DNA of 64,000 bases from Desulfobacteraceae bacterium (lineage in GTDB: Bacteria > Desulfobacterota > Desulfobacteria > Desulfobacterales > UBA5852): assembly GCA_014237395.1 (NCBI GenBank), contig JABZFP010000032.1:124001-188000 (forward strand), in the 5' to 3' direction. The notes under the pieces are model-generated. The model was not told the DNA's origin. It saw only the letters and a program-made list of their open reading frames with translations, and searched no databases. The translations under genes and the position numbers were made by a program. Positions 43,215-52,114 of this stretch are shown here, in pieces. The first letter of the stretch is position 1. Every line of letters begins with the position of its first letter.

Positions 43215-44396
43215 TTATTCGAACTTCTTATCTGGTTGTGGTGCATTTACTCTTGGTAACAATTCGTACCATTCTTTTCTGAGTGTCACTTCTGCTTCGA
43301 TTTCAGCTAATTCATTGTCATCGAATGCTTCCTTGAATTCTTTTCGAGTTTCAATTAAAGCTCTATCAGTGAATGGGAAGGCTGTAAACTTGAATTGTTT
43401 AATTGCCGCGAAATCGAGCAATGCATTTTTGATTTCTTCATCATTATCAATCCAATGTTTAGCAGCCCTTGCTCTCAAAAAACTATATCGGCTAAGGTGC
43501 AATATAGGAGCATCGAAAATGAAATACCGCGATATTTTATCAAACTTTTTAAATAACAAGTCTGAAGATACAATGTATTCTCGGATGAGGTTTATTGATT
43601 TAGAATGTTCCTTATAATTGTCATCATTATAGCTGAGGATGCTATTGTAATGTTTAGATATCTTATTGGTAACATCACGTAGGCTATAAAAAGTATTTTG
43701 GATAAAGACATATTCCCTAATCATATAATACCATTCATCTGGGAAATATGTATTTATACACTTTTTATATGGTTTAATACCTTCTACTGCAAATGATGGT
43801 TTAATCTCATACCATTGGTCAGGAGATATATATTTCAAATAATGAGGATACAAAAGCTTATGTGGTTTAAATCCATCTGAATTGATTTTCTCTGTAATTA
43901 TTTTATCTGATTCAAGACCTGCTAAATCTAATCGGCTTAACCAATATGCATAATTATCTATAACTTTATTATTATAATCTTTGGTTCTAACCGTTAGGTT
44001 GGAGGTTTCATACTTTTCAATTGATTCACGGAGTTGGCTCAGAACATCTTGATATAAATAAGCCCAAGAGTTTAATGCTACGAGTAGATTTGCTGTATCG
44101 TTTTCCGTAAGATAACTTCTTTCTTTATCATGATTTTGAATAAATTCGCTTAGCCAAAGCATGTATAAGTTCTTTTTCTGAAAAACGGTTGTATTGACTG
44201 ACTCAGATTGTTGAACTATTTCATCTAATCCATACAAAAAATTGGTGGGTATAGGTATTAAGCTATTAACTCTGTCATAAATAACTTCAAATTCTTCAAT
44301 GGTATTATCTACATATTCATCATTAGATGCTCCCATGATAAACAGTGAAAAGAATACAATCAGACAAAGCGTTATATGCGGTTTAATTAACTTCAT
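43215..44396 (-). CDS. Secreted hypothetical protein
   Basis: 393 residues. A signal peptide (about 1-24, LCLIVFFSLFIMGASN) precedes a long, mostly helical chain rich in Tyr, Lys and Asp (e.g. WYEIKPSFAVEGIKPYKKCI). No catalytic motif or repeat was recognised. It lies 15 bp downstream of the 530-aa gene on the same strand, so the pair is probably one operon. AT-rich like its neighbour, suggesting a separate origin from the GC-richer element backbone. Confidence 0.65.
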   Translation of the reverse strand: MKLIKPHITLCLIVFFSLFIMGASNDEYVDNTIEEFEVIYDRVNSLIPIPTNFLYGLDEIVQQSESVNTTVFQKKNLYMLWLSEFIQNHDKERSYLTENDTANLLVALNSWAYLYQDVLSQLRESIEKYETSNLTVRTKDYNNKVIDNYAYWLSRLDLAGLESDKIITEKINSDGFKPHKLLYPHYLKYISPDQWYEIKPSFAVEGIKPYKKCINTYFPDEWYYMIREYVFIQNTFYSLRDVTNKISKHYNSILSYNDDNYKEHSKSINLIREYIVSSDLLFKKFDKISRYFIFDAPILHLSRYSFLRARAAKHWIDNDEEIKNALLDFAAIKQFKFTAFPFTDRALIETRKEFKEAFDDNELAEIEAEVTLRKEWYELLPRVNAPQPDKKFE

Positions 44397-44411
44397 AACG
44401 ATACAAATCTT

Positions 44412-46004
44412 TCAATAAGCGAAAATAGATTTCTTACCAATATTTTTCTCATTAATACGTATTAAATCTTGGGAATCTTTGTTTTGAGTACCCAAGATAG
44501 GGTCGTTTTCATACGCATCTATACTGAATATGCTTTTATTTTCAACGAGCTCAAAATTCAAAATCGATTGTTTATGTTTTAAAGCTATTGGCAATTGCCA
44601 AAGCAAATCATCAATCGTTACGTATTTATGAGCTTCCCATCTTTCATATTTTGTTATCGCAATATCCGCTAAGATATAACCACCGATTGAAATAAACATA
44701 ACAACTGGGCCTGACGGTGAAAGGCCTAATGCAACAGAGCAATAGGTGGCTGCAAATGATCCACCAGTTTTTAATACAGCCTTTCCGGTTTCATTGTAAA
44801 ATTGTTTTTGAGTCAAACTACCTCTTGTAAAATTGTATACTACATGTGTTTCATCAAAAATAAATGTGGCCAAACCCAGATTAACAGATGCACCAAATGC
44901 TTTGCATAAATTCGATGCCTTAGAGCTTGCTATAGTTTGCAATGCATATTTGTCGCCCATTTTTACTAAAATTGCGTCAGATATATATATCGATGTTGCA
45001 GATAAAACCGCATCCGCAACAATATTTTCAGCAGCTTTGAGAGGACCTATGTCACCTTTAATAACTTGGTAACCATTAATTCCCGATGATACTAAACCTG
45101 AAATTATACCTGCCTGAGAAGGCATTCTACAATTTTTTGGCAATTTATTGATCATTGAATTGTATCGGTTGGATACTGCGGATAAAGTCAAACCGACTTT
45201 CCATGCGGTATCTGAGGCTATAACTTTTGAAACTAAAGGATATTTTTCAGCAAGTTTTAAACTTATTGCTTTACGGAGGCTATTTGAATTTATTAGAATA
45301 TTTTTTATTGCAGATGCTTTACATTTTTTATCGTCCAGACAAAATTTTATATACTTATTAATTTCCTTCTCTATTTCTCTTCCAATATTAGAATTATTTC
45401 CTAACAGTCGTCGAATATTTTTAACTATATCCTTGCTTAAATCATCTACAGCCTGAAGTGGCTCAAGTTTAACTCCAGTCCAATCACCTAATAAATGAAT
45501 ATCATACAAAATTCCTGCAAGACCTTTTGCTTGCCTACCGACCAGACCGGTTTCTTTCTCTACTAACTTTAAAATTTCTCTAACATCTTTATTCCAAGCG
45601 TTTATGATTTTGTTTTTGGCTGCCTGTCTTGCAGCCTTCGCTTCTGCCATTGACTTGCCAGAATTTAAGGCATCTTGTTCTACATTATCTAACAAAGTTC
45701 TAAGAGTTGGTTTATTGAAGGGAATTGACCCGGAAAATCCCCAGTGCCCATATACACGGTGACCTGATTTGCCAACTGGAAGACCTTTTATTACTTTGAA
45801 ATTATCGATGGTTTTTGTGACGGTAAGGCACATATTCCTTAATTCTGGAACGCGAGCACTGCGTTCACCAACTAACACTTCTACCATATCACCAGCGTGA
45901 TCTTTGCCAGCCATCGCAAATAGGTTACATGGTATAATTGACAATACTATCAAAAGATAAACTTTTATCGTGATGAGCTTAGCCAGCATTTTTGAAACAA
46001 TCAT
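44412..46004 (-). CDS. Secreted hypothetical protein with hydrophobic C-terminal half
   Basis: 530 residues. A signal peptide ends near NLFAMA. The N-terminal half has conserved-looking histidines (GHRVYGHWGF at about 82-91; ILYDIHLLGDWTG at about 165-177). The GD after HxxxH-like spacing faintly recalls zinc-dependent phospholipase C/S1-P1 nucleases, but this is weak. The C-terminal half (about 290-460) contains Gly/Ala/Ser-rich helices that could insert in membranes (e.g. SGPVVMFISIGGYILADIAI). It could be a secreted toxin or an envelope protein; no function assigned. Operon with the 393-aa gene. Confidence 0.6.
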   Translation of the reverse strand: MIVSKMLAKLITIKVYLLIVLSIIPCNLFAMAGKDHAGDMVEVLVGERSARVPELRNMCLTVTKTIDNFKVIKGLPVGKSGHRVYGHWGFSGSIPFNKPTLRTLLDNVEQDALNSGKSMAEAKAARQAAKNKIINAWNKDVREILKLVEKETGLVGRQAKGLAGILYDIHLLGDWTGVKLEPLQAVDDLSKDIVKNIRRLLGNNSNIGREIEKEINKYIKFCLDDKKCKASAIKNILINSNSLRKAISLKLAEKYPLVSKVIASDTAWKVGLTLSAVSNRYNSMINKLPKNCRMPSQAGIISGLVSSGINGYQVIKGDIGPLKAAENIVADAVLSATSIYISDAILVKMGDKYALQTIASSKASNLCKAFGASVNLGLATFIFDETHVVYNFTRGSLTQKQFYNETGKAVLKTGGSFAATYCSVALGLSPSGPVVMFISIGGYILADIAITKYERWEAHKYVTIDDLLWQLPIALKHKQSILNFELVENKSIFSIDAYENDPILGTQNKDSQDLIRINEKNIGKKSIFAY

Positions 46005-46460
46005 TTTTGAAATTATTGAGTATTCATTAAATTGAATCTTGATTAGACAACTTCTTGCAACTTATTTGCCAATAATTACAATTCGTTATTTATTAACAAA
46101 ATCAGCAGCTCACTGTTTTCCCTCTATATACACAACTACCTATCTGACGAATTATGTCAGCGATTTAGACAAATTACGTCAACATCAGACCACTATTTCT
46201 ATCTTTATCGTCTAAATCGTCCATTCTCATTACTTTTTGGTTCGCAGTTTACACCAAATTTTACCTAAAATCGCTATGACCGTATGTAATCATTAAGAAA
46301 TGCCGGCATCATCTTAAATATTTTTCCCTATAAAGAAGCGGGGTGTTGGGCTGGCTGGTGTGTGCTATGCCGATGATGGTGGTATGTTGGTGTGGCACCG
46401 ATGCACGAGACCTCGTAGAACTCTGTCCAACGGGGCCTGTGAAATGACCTATGTGAATGG
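46005..46460. other. Intergenic region, no gene seen
   Basis: 456 bp, AT-rich at its left half and more GC-rich near 46330-46460. Short open frames exist on both strands but none has a ribosome site or recognisable content. Confidence 0.5.
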
Positions 46461-46652
46461 TCAATACGAACACAGCGAACAAACGATCCTGAGCTTATTG
46501 CCGTTGCGAATAGTGACATCGTTTCCAAGATGGTGGTTCCAGGTGACGTAGTGACCGCAATCGAGCCGGAATTTCTTGCCGGCCAGGGTCCGCTGTAAAA
46601 TATCCCGCAACAGCTCCGGCTCCTCGTAGCGTTCCTTTTCCTCTTTGGTCAT
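46461..46652 (-). CDS. Small putative zinc-binding protein
   Basis: 63 residues. A charged N-terminus (MTKEEKERYEEPELLRDIL) is followed by LDCGHYVTWNHHLGN and VCSLCSY, giving four candidate zinc ligands (Cys-x-His plus Cys-x2-Cys). GGGAGGAAGCC precedes ATG 46652. One of a family-like set of small Cys/His proteins on this element; likely nucleic-acid or protein binding. Confidence 0.6.
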   Translation of the reverse strand: MTKEEKERYEEPELLRDILQRTLAGKKFRLDCGHYVTWNHHLGNDVTIRNGNKLRIVCSLCSY

Positions 46653-46675
46653 GGCTTCCTCCCAGAAAACACGAA

Positions 46676-46702
46676 AGCCCCGCCGGAATTTCCGACAGGG
46701 CT
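46676..46702 (-). terminator. Hairpin just upstream of the 63-aa gene
   Basis: AGCCC (46676-46680) with GGGCT (46698-46702) and inner CCGG-type pairs; on the minus strand followed by TTCGTGTTTTC. It lies between the DUF932 gene stop and the next ribosome site. Confidence 0.6.
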
Positions 46703-46727
46703 CTCAGGGGTTGTATGAAGTGTTGCT

Positions 46728-47681
46728 TCAGTGCTTGATCATGGACAGGATTTGCCCGCCGGCTGATTCCATCCGATAGGCTTGCAGAGTATCCAGGCTC
46801 GCCTCCTGTGCCGCCCGCGTGAAAGCGTTGATGATGTGAAACATCGTGGCTCCTGGCTCATGATGATAGGACTGCCGCACGACCTCTGTTTCCGTTTGCG
46901 ACAGACCGAACCGCTGACTGAAGGACTCAATGGACCGGATAGGATCGTCCACTGATGAGTGACGGGAAAGTTTGAACTGCTCCTGCTTGTGAATGGAGTC
47001 CTCGATGACGCCGGCCAGGGTTTCAGGGAACCGCTCCAGCCCTCTCTGGCTGATGTGCTTGAACCGCGATACGGTCGATGACGTTTTGGCAATGAGGCCG
47101 TTGGTGCAGACCAGCCGATAAAAGAACGCCTCTATGCTGAAGGCCAGCAAACCGACCTCGCTATTGGCGAATGATACGCCGGGGACGATTTCATCCAGCT
47201 TGCCGTAGCCTGGGTTGACATCAAATGCTCTGGCGAACTCGGGGATCTTGACCAAGAACATTCCGTCATCCATGGCGTACTGAACCGGTGTGGTCGGATC
47301 GAAGCCGTGCTGAATCAGCTGCGAAAGAACCTCCATGTTATCCAGGGGCCGGTACCGATCGGTGAACACGGCTCGAAGGTGGTTTCCATCGAACCGGCAA
47401 AAGAACGTATCCCGATGCTGACGCTCCTGCTCGATCCAGTAATTTAGGTTTTCGGCCTGAAGATTTTCAGGGCAACGGGACAGGTATGAGAATGGCACCC
47501 GCAGGCGATTTGAAATAAGTCGCTGGGCACTGGGAGCTACTTCAACCTGTTTACCGCCCACCCACATTTGATTCAGGCTGTCGAATTCCATGTCCTGCAC
47601 TGGAACTGTCTCATCAAAATGGTGGGCTGAAATTCGGTGAACATGGTCGATGACGTTTTCGAGTGATGCTGTCTGGATCAT
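46728..47681 (-). CDS. DUF932 phage/plasmid-like protein
   Basis: 317 residues from ATG 47681, chosen for AAGGAG about 8 nt upstream. The DUF932 signature is visible in LRAVFTDRYRPLDNMEVL and the later SIEAFFYRLVCTNGLIAKTS. Members are common on plasmids, phages and integrative elements and are often adjacent to recombination genes; biochemical role is not established. Fits the element's replication/recombination block. Confidence 0.8.
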   Translation of the reverse strand: MIQTASLENVIDHVHRISAHHFDETVPVQDMEFDSLNQMWVGGKQVEVAPSAQRLISNRLRVPFSYLSRCPENLQAENLNYWIEQERQHRDTFFCRFDGNHLRAVFTDRYRPLDNMEVLSQLIQHGFDPTTPVQYAMDDGMFLVKIPEFARAFDVNPGYGKLDEIVPGVSFANSEVGLLAFSIEAFFYRLVCTNGLIAKTSSTVSRFKHISQRGLERFPETLAGVIEDSIHKQEQFKLSRHSSVDDPIRSIESFSQRFGLSQTETEVVRQSYHHEPGATMFHIINAFTRAAQEASLDTLQAYRMESAGGQILSMIKH

Positions 47682-47698
47682 GATGATTCTCCTTGTGG

Positions 47699-47881
47699 TT
47701 ATTCGGATTGATGGTTGTTGTGAGTTTGCAGGTTGACGGACTGGATTTCGGAGTCTATTTTCCGCTGACACTCAGGGCAGATGGTGTGGGTCACGGGTTC
47801 CTTTCCCCGCCACCTGAAATCGGTGACTTCCTTGAAGCCCTGAGTGCTTCCACACCAGGCACAAATTCTTTTCATGAGCAT
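47699..47881 (-). CDS. Small zinc-ribbon protein
   Basis: 60 residues with two Cys-x2-Cys knuckles: ICAWCGS near the N-terminus and ICPECQRKI in the middle, the usual zinc-ribbon set. GGAGG lies 6 nt before ATG 47881. The C-terminus is His/Asn/Gln-rich (NLQTHNNHQSE). It precedes the DUF932 gene by 17 bp in one operon. Confidence 0.65.
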   Translation of the reverse strand: MLMKRICAWCGSTQGFKEVTDFRWRGKEPVTHTICPECQRKIDSEIQSVNLQTHNNHQSE

Positions 47882-47901
47882 AGTTTGCCTCCATAAACAA
47901 A

Positions 47902-47940
47902 AAGCCCCTCCAGGCGGCCTGAGACCGTCCAGAAGGGCTT
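47902..47940 (-). terminator. Strong terminator hairpin upstream of the zinc-ribbon gene
   Basis: A 16-nt imperfect stem (47902-47917 with 47925-47940; AAGCCC pairs GGGCTT at the base) followed on the minus strand by a T run. It separates the nuclease gene from the zinc-ribbon gene. Confidence 0.75.
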
Positions 47941-47976
47941 TTCTTGGTTGGGGAATATTCCCTATTTACTTCTCAA

Positions 47977-48813
47977 TTACCACGATTTACACGCGTCTGA
48001 ATAAGCACAATCCACACACATCCAGCTTGGCTGCGGCATGTAGATTTGAGCATCAATGCCGGCCAGGACAGCATTAGCAATGCGAGCGAATCGTTTGCGA
48101 TGCTGGGCGGTGCGAAAAGTTTCCACCTGCTCCAGTTTCGGCTTCTTCAGTTTGCGGATTACATCGAACCGGCACTTTACCGGAGCGGTGGGAAAGATGA
48201 ATTTATTGGCCGCCAGGAGATAGGAATAGGCGGTCATCTGATGGTCATCGTCTGCGGAAGTCTGACTCATGGGTTGAGCGGCGGTCTTGTTGTCCACAAT
48301 GATGATCTCGCCGGCATCGTCCATCAGCAACAGATCCAGTATGCCAACCAACTTGAATTCCGTGGGTTGGCCTTCGTCTGTGTATAACCTTGCTGATAAC
48401 GGAAGCTCCACTTCGACGATTTGGGCGGTCTGGACGGTTTGGACGATGGATTCGTGAAACACCTCCAGCATAGCTTTTCCCAAAGCGAGTGCACCGGACC
48501 GGTCGGGAGAGGCCTTCTTGTAGACGATGGGGACGGTGGCAGCGTCCAGATCGAGATTGAGGCATTCCTCGAATACCTGAATGATGGTGCTGACCGGTTC
48601 CACCTGGCCGCCGTTTTTGAGGGGCCTGTACGCTGTTTCCATCGCACTATGAATGGCCCGCCCGAAAGGGAGGTTGATACTGATTCGCTCGGGCGGTTTC
48701 TGTTTCACGTAATGGAAATAGTATTTCAGCGAGCAGGTCAGGTAGGTGAATATCTGACTGTGGCTGATGCTCAGATCATTTGAAAATGATCGTATGGCTT
48801 GATTCCGTGACAT
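47977..48813 (-). CDS. PD-(D/E)XK nuclease with probable iron-sulfur cluster (RecB/Cas4-like)
   Basis: 278 residues. The nuclease core has His55, Glu134/136, Asp160 in VGILDLLLMDD and the Asp174-x-Lys176 pair in IIVDNKTAAQ. Cys27 (TYLTCSLKYYF) together with the C-terminal CVDCAYSDAC could bind a 4Fe-4S cluster as in AddB and Cas4 proteins. Such nucleases process DNA ends for recombination. Neighbours (DUF932, Rad52-like and its remnant) support a recombination role. No cas gene or CRISPR array is nearby, so Cas4 itself is unlikely. Confidence 0.85.
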   Translation of the reverse strand: MSRNQAIRSFSNDLSISHSQIFTYLTCSLKYYFHYVKQKPPERISINLPFGRAIHSAMETAYRPLKNGGQVEPVSTIIQVFEECLNLDLDAATVPIVYKKASPDRSGALALGKAMLEVFHESIVQTVQTAQIVEVELPLSARLYTDEGQPTEFKLVGILDLLLMDDAGEIIIVDNKTAAQPMSQTSADDDHQMTAYSYLLAANKFIFPTAPVKCRFDVIRKLKKPKLEQVETFRTAQHRKRFARIANAVLAGIDAQIYMPQPSWMCVDCAYSDACKSW

Positions 48814-48843
48814 TACAATCTCCTTTCTGGGTCAGAATGTAAA

Positions 48844-48875
48844 AAGGGGAAAGCCCAGAAATGGACCTTCCCCTT
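48844..48875 (-). terminator. Hairpin upstream of the nuclease gene
   Basis: AAGGGGAA (48844-48851) with TTCCCCTT (48868-48875); on the minus strand followed by TTTTT. Lies between the Rad52 remnant and the nuclease gene. Confidence 0.75.
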
Positions 48876-48966
48876 AAAGGATTCCAAACGTTTACATTGT
48901 CAGTGGTGGTGTTACGTGATTACGAAATGACAGGTGCGGGATTGGTGGGAGCGAGAGTGGCGGGGT

Positions 48967-49063
48967 TTAGCGGGACAGCAAAGGTTCGATCAAAGCTGAG
49001 GCACCTGCCTTGGATAGATGCTGGGTCAAGTCCAAACAGCTTTTCCTGTAATGCACTGTTGAT
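48967..49063 (-). pseudogene. Remnant of a Rad52-like gene
   Basis: On the minus strand the ribosome site and first codons (AAAGGAGACGCATC, then ATC in place of ATG, then AACAGTGCATTACAGGA) match the start of the intact gene at 54068. A jump then leads to CAGCATCTATCCAAGGCAG and CTGTCCCGCTAA, matching the intact gene's last 18 codons. Almost everything between was deleted and the start codon is lost. Nothing else was identified in 49064-49409. Confidence 0.8.
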
Positions 49064-49409
49064 GATGCGTCTCCTTTTTAAGTTGATTGTTCAGAAACAA
49101 GAAAGCCAGACCGATATTGGCCAGACTTTCGGTAAAAGGGTTGATATCTAAATTTGTTATGGGATACTGATTACGCGTAATGATGTTCAGGCGGGGTTAA
49201 ATTTACATCATAAATAGATTTCAAACATGAAGAATATCGGATATACATTGGGAGATAGGCAAATAGCCGCCGAAAATTTTGAATTCCATAAGTCGCCATA
49301 TGAAAATCAAACATTTAATCAGAAGATATGGGTAATTTTCCGATCCCTTTGGCATTGGTAAAGAAACGAATATAGTGACTATAAATATTAATATGATTGG
49401 GCGGATATA

Positions 49410-50330
49410 ATGAACTCCAGAGAGTTAGCAAAAATTCGTAGAGCAAAGCTGGATAGAGAACTCTCCCATCTTTTTTCATGCAATCCATTATCACAAAGAG
49501 ATGTCAGAAAAATAATAGGGCAAAAGGCACCTTCTGCTTTTACATTTATTCGCTGCCAACAAGAGTTCATTGTTGCGGTAGATGAGAACGACCGGAAAGA
49601 TTCGAAAGTTAAGTATGAATTAGATGTTTGGGGCTTTGTATTTTTCTTCGAATTGATGGCGAGTGGAATAAAGAATTTACACTTCATAATAAACACATCC
49701 CAAAATACAGACATTAGGAACGAGAAGTGGTTTGTCTTATTTCTTAGAAGAATATCTTACTTGAAAAACCAATCAAAGAATGAATTTTCTCATAAAATTT
49801 CTCTTCTAAATCATTCTAAGTTATCTGCGATCGCTATTCCCGCCTGGTCTTTGGAGAACAATAAAGAATATTTAGCATATCTTCCAGAAGATCTACCGGA
49901 AAGAAATCCGAAGTCTGATAGAAACCGGGAGCACGTCCTTCAATGGAAAATTATGGAAAATATCAAAAGGGATTCCCCGAAGTCATTAGTGATCCCAGAA
50001 TTTCCATGTCAAGTTATCCTTCCAAATGGAGATAAAAAAAAGCTATCGATTGATTTGATAGATTTTGGCCCCAAAGAAATCAGAATAATTGAGGTTAAGC
50101 ACGGTGATAATAAGGATTTAGATGCTGTTCCGCAGACTCTTGACTATTTTATATTTATAAATAAAACTTTAAATCAGATATTGAAAAGCAGGATGATTCT
50201 TGACACAGGCTCTCTTAAATCGGTGCACTGCTATCTCGCTGCTCCGATGGCACATCCACTCTTTGAAAAAGCTGCAAAGGCATATTCAATATTAGGATTT
50301 AAAATCGAATTCATAGAAGTCGAAGAGTGA
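49410..50330 (+). CDS. PD-(D/E)XK nuclease-like protein
   Basis: 306 residues. The C-terminal third has the restriction-like arrangement: Glu174 in REHVLQWKIMENI, Asp215 in LSIDLIDFG and Glu228-x-Lys230 in RIIEVKHGD, followed by a helix (VPQTLDYFIFINKTL). The N-terminal 150 residues are basic and may bind nucleic acid. Single gene on the plus strand, divergent or separate from the three-gene operon at 50421-52993. Specificity unknown; a defence or recombination role is inferred from context. Confidence 0.65.
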   Translation: MNSRELAKIRRAKLDRELSHLFSCNPLSQRDVRKIIGQKAPSAFTFIRCQQEFIVAVDENDRKDSKVKYELDVWGFVFFFELMASGIKNLHFIINTSQNTDIRNEKWFVLFLRRISYLKNQSKNEFSHKISLLNHSKLSAIAIPAWSLENNKEYLAYLPEDLPERNPKSDRNREHVLQWKIMENIKRDSPKSLVIPEFPCQVILPNGDKKKLSIDLIDFGPKEIRIIEVKHGDNKDLDAVPQTLDYFIFINKTLNQILKSRMILDTGSLKSVHCYLAAPMAHPLFEKAAKAYSILGFKIEFIEVEE

Positions 50331-50420
50331 AATATACTCTAAGGCCAAATCAGGATTTTTCTTAGCTTAAGTAACGATCCAACCAATCACCGCTTAAACA
50401 GGCGTTGATTTAATAGTCTC

Positions 50421-51668
50421 TCAAATCGAAAACATCTCACCATCATCCGTCACACTTACATTGGAAAAATACTCTTTATAGTCCTCTGCATGCTCGGTAT
50501 GGATAGGTATCAGCATTTTAGGGCTTAATGCTTCTGCGAGCTTTTGCAGATCACCTACAACAGCATGTCCGCTGGTATGGACATCATAAAAATCAATATT
50601 GGGATTATTTTCAAGATCGACTAATCTTTTGAACCCAGTAGGATTATAAATTTCTTGTCTGTAGCCGATCCATTGAGAATAGATGACAGTTACTCGGGTG
50701 CTTTCCATGGCACCCAGTAGGTCTGAGAAATTGCTGACCTTCAAAATGAATTTGCCAGGATTGTCCAGAATCTCGTCCATTCCGATTTGGTTATCTTGTA
50801 AAAAAATGTGGGGGATAAAGTCACCAAAAAGTTCCCTATTCGCATTGACCTTCGAGTAGTGACTGCTTGCCGTTCTCCCCTTTGTCAGCACACGTATGTT
50901 TTTGTCTGTGAAATCTGGAACGTTCTCGAATCGGTTTGAAACCAGTCTAAGGATATAAGCTGTGTAGATATCGAGCACAAAGATGCGGCCTGCTCGCTTA
51001 CAAGCCCGGAAAGCTGCACATAGCCTATCGATATGCTGACCAGAACCGATCAGAAAGCATGGTCCAGTCGCCTCCCTTAGAATGTCGAGCATCTTTTGTT
51101 CAATGTCCGATTCACTGTCACAGTCCTTTCCTATTCGAGACAACATGGTTCCTTCCAACAAAAGAACGTCCACATTTTTTGGTGGATCGGCCAGGAACCA
51201 CTTAAAGACCTTTTCCTTCATTCCATGTGAACGGAAATCGCCGCTATAATATATTCGTTTACCTTCAGCTTCGATGAGAAACCCGAAGGCATCGACAGAC
51301 GAATGATCCATCAGGTAAGGGGTTATGGTAAATGGTCCGATTGAGAACGGCTTGCGGTTTTCATAGTAGCTAAACCGATTTTTCAAAACTGGTTGCCCCA
51401 TGAAAATGCGACCGGCATCTATCAGCTTTCGTCCCAGCTCGCCCACATGGATGGTTTTATCGTCATTTATACCTTCAATCATGCCGTAGTGGTCTTTGTG
51501 TGGGTGACTGATTAGCACATCGCTGAAATCCAAAACGGATAAATCAACATGACTGGTCGTATCACCTAACGGGTAACCGGCATCCAACAGGATGGATTTA
51601 CCCCCTGATGTTACTTGGACGCAGGAACCACCAATTTCCCTGGTGCCACGATGAATCACAAGATCCAT
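50421..51668 (-). CDS. RNase J-like metallo-beta-lactamase hydrolase
   Basis: 415 residues. The MBL motif HPHKDHYG (His55, His57, Asp59, His60) is intact. Further ligands are in YLMDHSSVDAFGF and YYSGDFRSHG. The C-terminal region has TSGHAVVGDLQKLAE and MLIPIHTEHAEDY, matching motifs of the beta-CASP/RNase J and CPSF nuclease group. It likely cleaves RNA or DNA, though a non-nuclease hydrolase cannot be excluded. The ATG directly follows the TAA of the zinc-ribbon gene, so the two are translationally coupled. Confidence 0.8.
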   Translation of the reverse strand: MDLVIHRGTREIGGSCVQVTSGGKSILLDAGYPLGDTTSHVDLSVLDFSDVLISHPHKDHYGMIEGINDDKTIHVGELGRKLIDAGRIFMGQPVLKNRFSYYENRKPFSIGPFTITPYLMDHSSVDAFGFLIEAEGKRIYYSGDFRSHGMKEKVFKWFLADPPKNVDVLLLEGTMLSRIGKDCDSESDIEQKMLDILREATGPCFLIGSGQHIDRLCAAFRACKRAGRIFVLDIYTAYILRLVSNRFENVPDFTDKNIRVLTKGRTASSHYSKVNANRELFGDFIPHIFLQDNQIGMDEILDNPGKFILKVSNFSDLLGAMESTRVTVIYSQWIGYRQEIYNPTGFKRLVDLENNPNIDFYDVHTSGHAVVGDLQKLAEALSPKMLIPIHTEHAEDYKEYFSNVSVTDDGEMFSI

Positions 51669-52031
51669 TTATAGATTCCCTTCTTCTAACGCTAAGGTGA
51701 TTTTTACGATTTCATCTTTTAGTTCTTTAATCAATTCAGAATTAGCGAGATTTTTGTCTGATTCCCGCTTCCTAAGAACATGCTGGTAAAATATGAGCCT
51801 GTTTTCACGGTAAGAGCGTCCGGTGATTTGTTCGAGCCTATCCGAATTATCGGGAACAATAAAACCGTCGTTGTTCCCTGGTTTTTCCTCAAAATTTGTG
51901 AACATTAAGCTGAGATTCTCATCGCAATTACAGCAGACGTCTTGATCAATTCCCGGAAAGGCTGCAGGGAAAAAATGGTTATCATCTAACTGAATGCCAC
52001 AAATTGGGCAGTCAATACCCTTATTTTTCAT
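51669..52031 (-). CDS. Zinc-ribbon protein of the MBL/nuclease operon
   Basis: 120 residues from ATG 52031 (GGTGAT a few nt upstream); ATG 52058 and TTG 52097 are in-frame alternatives. Two knuckles, CPICGIQ and VCCNCDEN, form a zinc ribbon, followed by a helical C-terminus with a basic patch (YQHVLRKRESDKN). Not recognised beyond that. Its position between a PD-(D/E)XK protein and an MBL nuclease suggests it recognises nucleic acid or protein for the system (inference). Confidence 0.65.
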   Translation of the reverse strand: MKNKGIDCPICGIQLDDNHFFPAAFPGIDQDVCCNCDENLSLMFTNFEEKPGNNDGFIVPDNSDRLEQITGRSYRENRLIFYQHVLRKRESDKNLANSELIKELKDEIVKITLALEEGNL

Positions 52032-52114
52032 ATTATCACCAATAAAATTACTTTTCATATTAGTTGGATAGGACTCTGAAGGTGGAATATCGAACAATTA
52101 TCTTTGAAATCAAA

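Noticed and set aside
44412..46004. Phospholipase C / S1-P1 nuclease identity for the 530-aa protein
   Set aside because: Only a loose His...GD pattern; the full set of zinc ligands cannot be assigned.
48421..48540. GGACGGT-type heptamers resembling the G-rich repeats at 41-42 kb
   Set aside because: They lie inside the nuclease coding sequence and encode Val-Gln-Thr repeats in a helix; similarity is probably chance.
47977..48813. Cas4 as identity of the iron-sulfur nuclease
   Set aside because: Cas4-like cysteines are present, but no CRISPR context; neighbours are phage-type recombination genes, so a RecB-like element nuclease is preferred.
48861..49151. 96-codon plus-strand frame
   Set aside because: It covers the Rad52 remnant antisense and the terminator of the nuclease gene; the minus-strand explanation is stronger.
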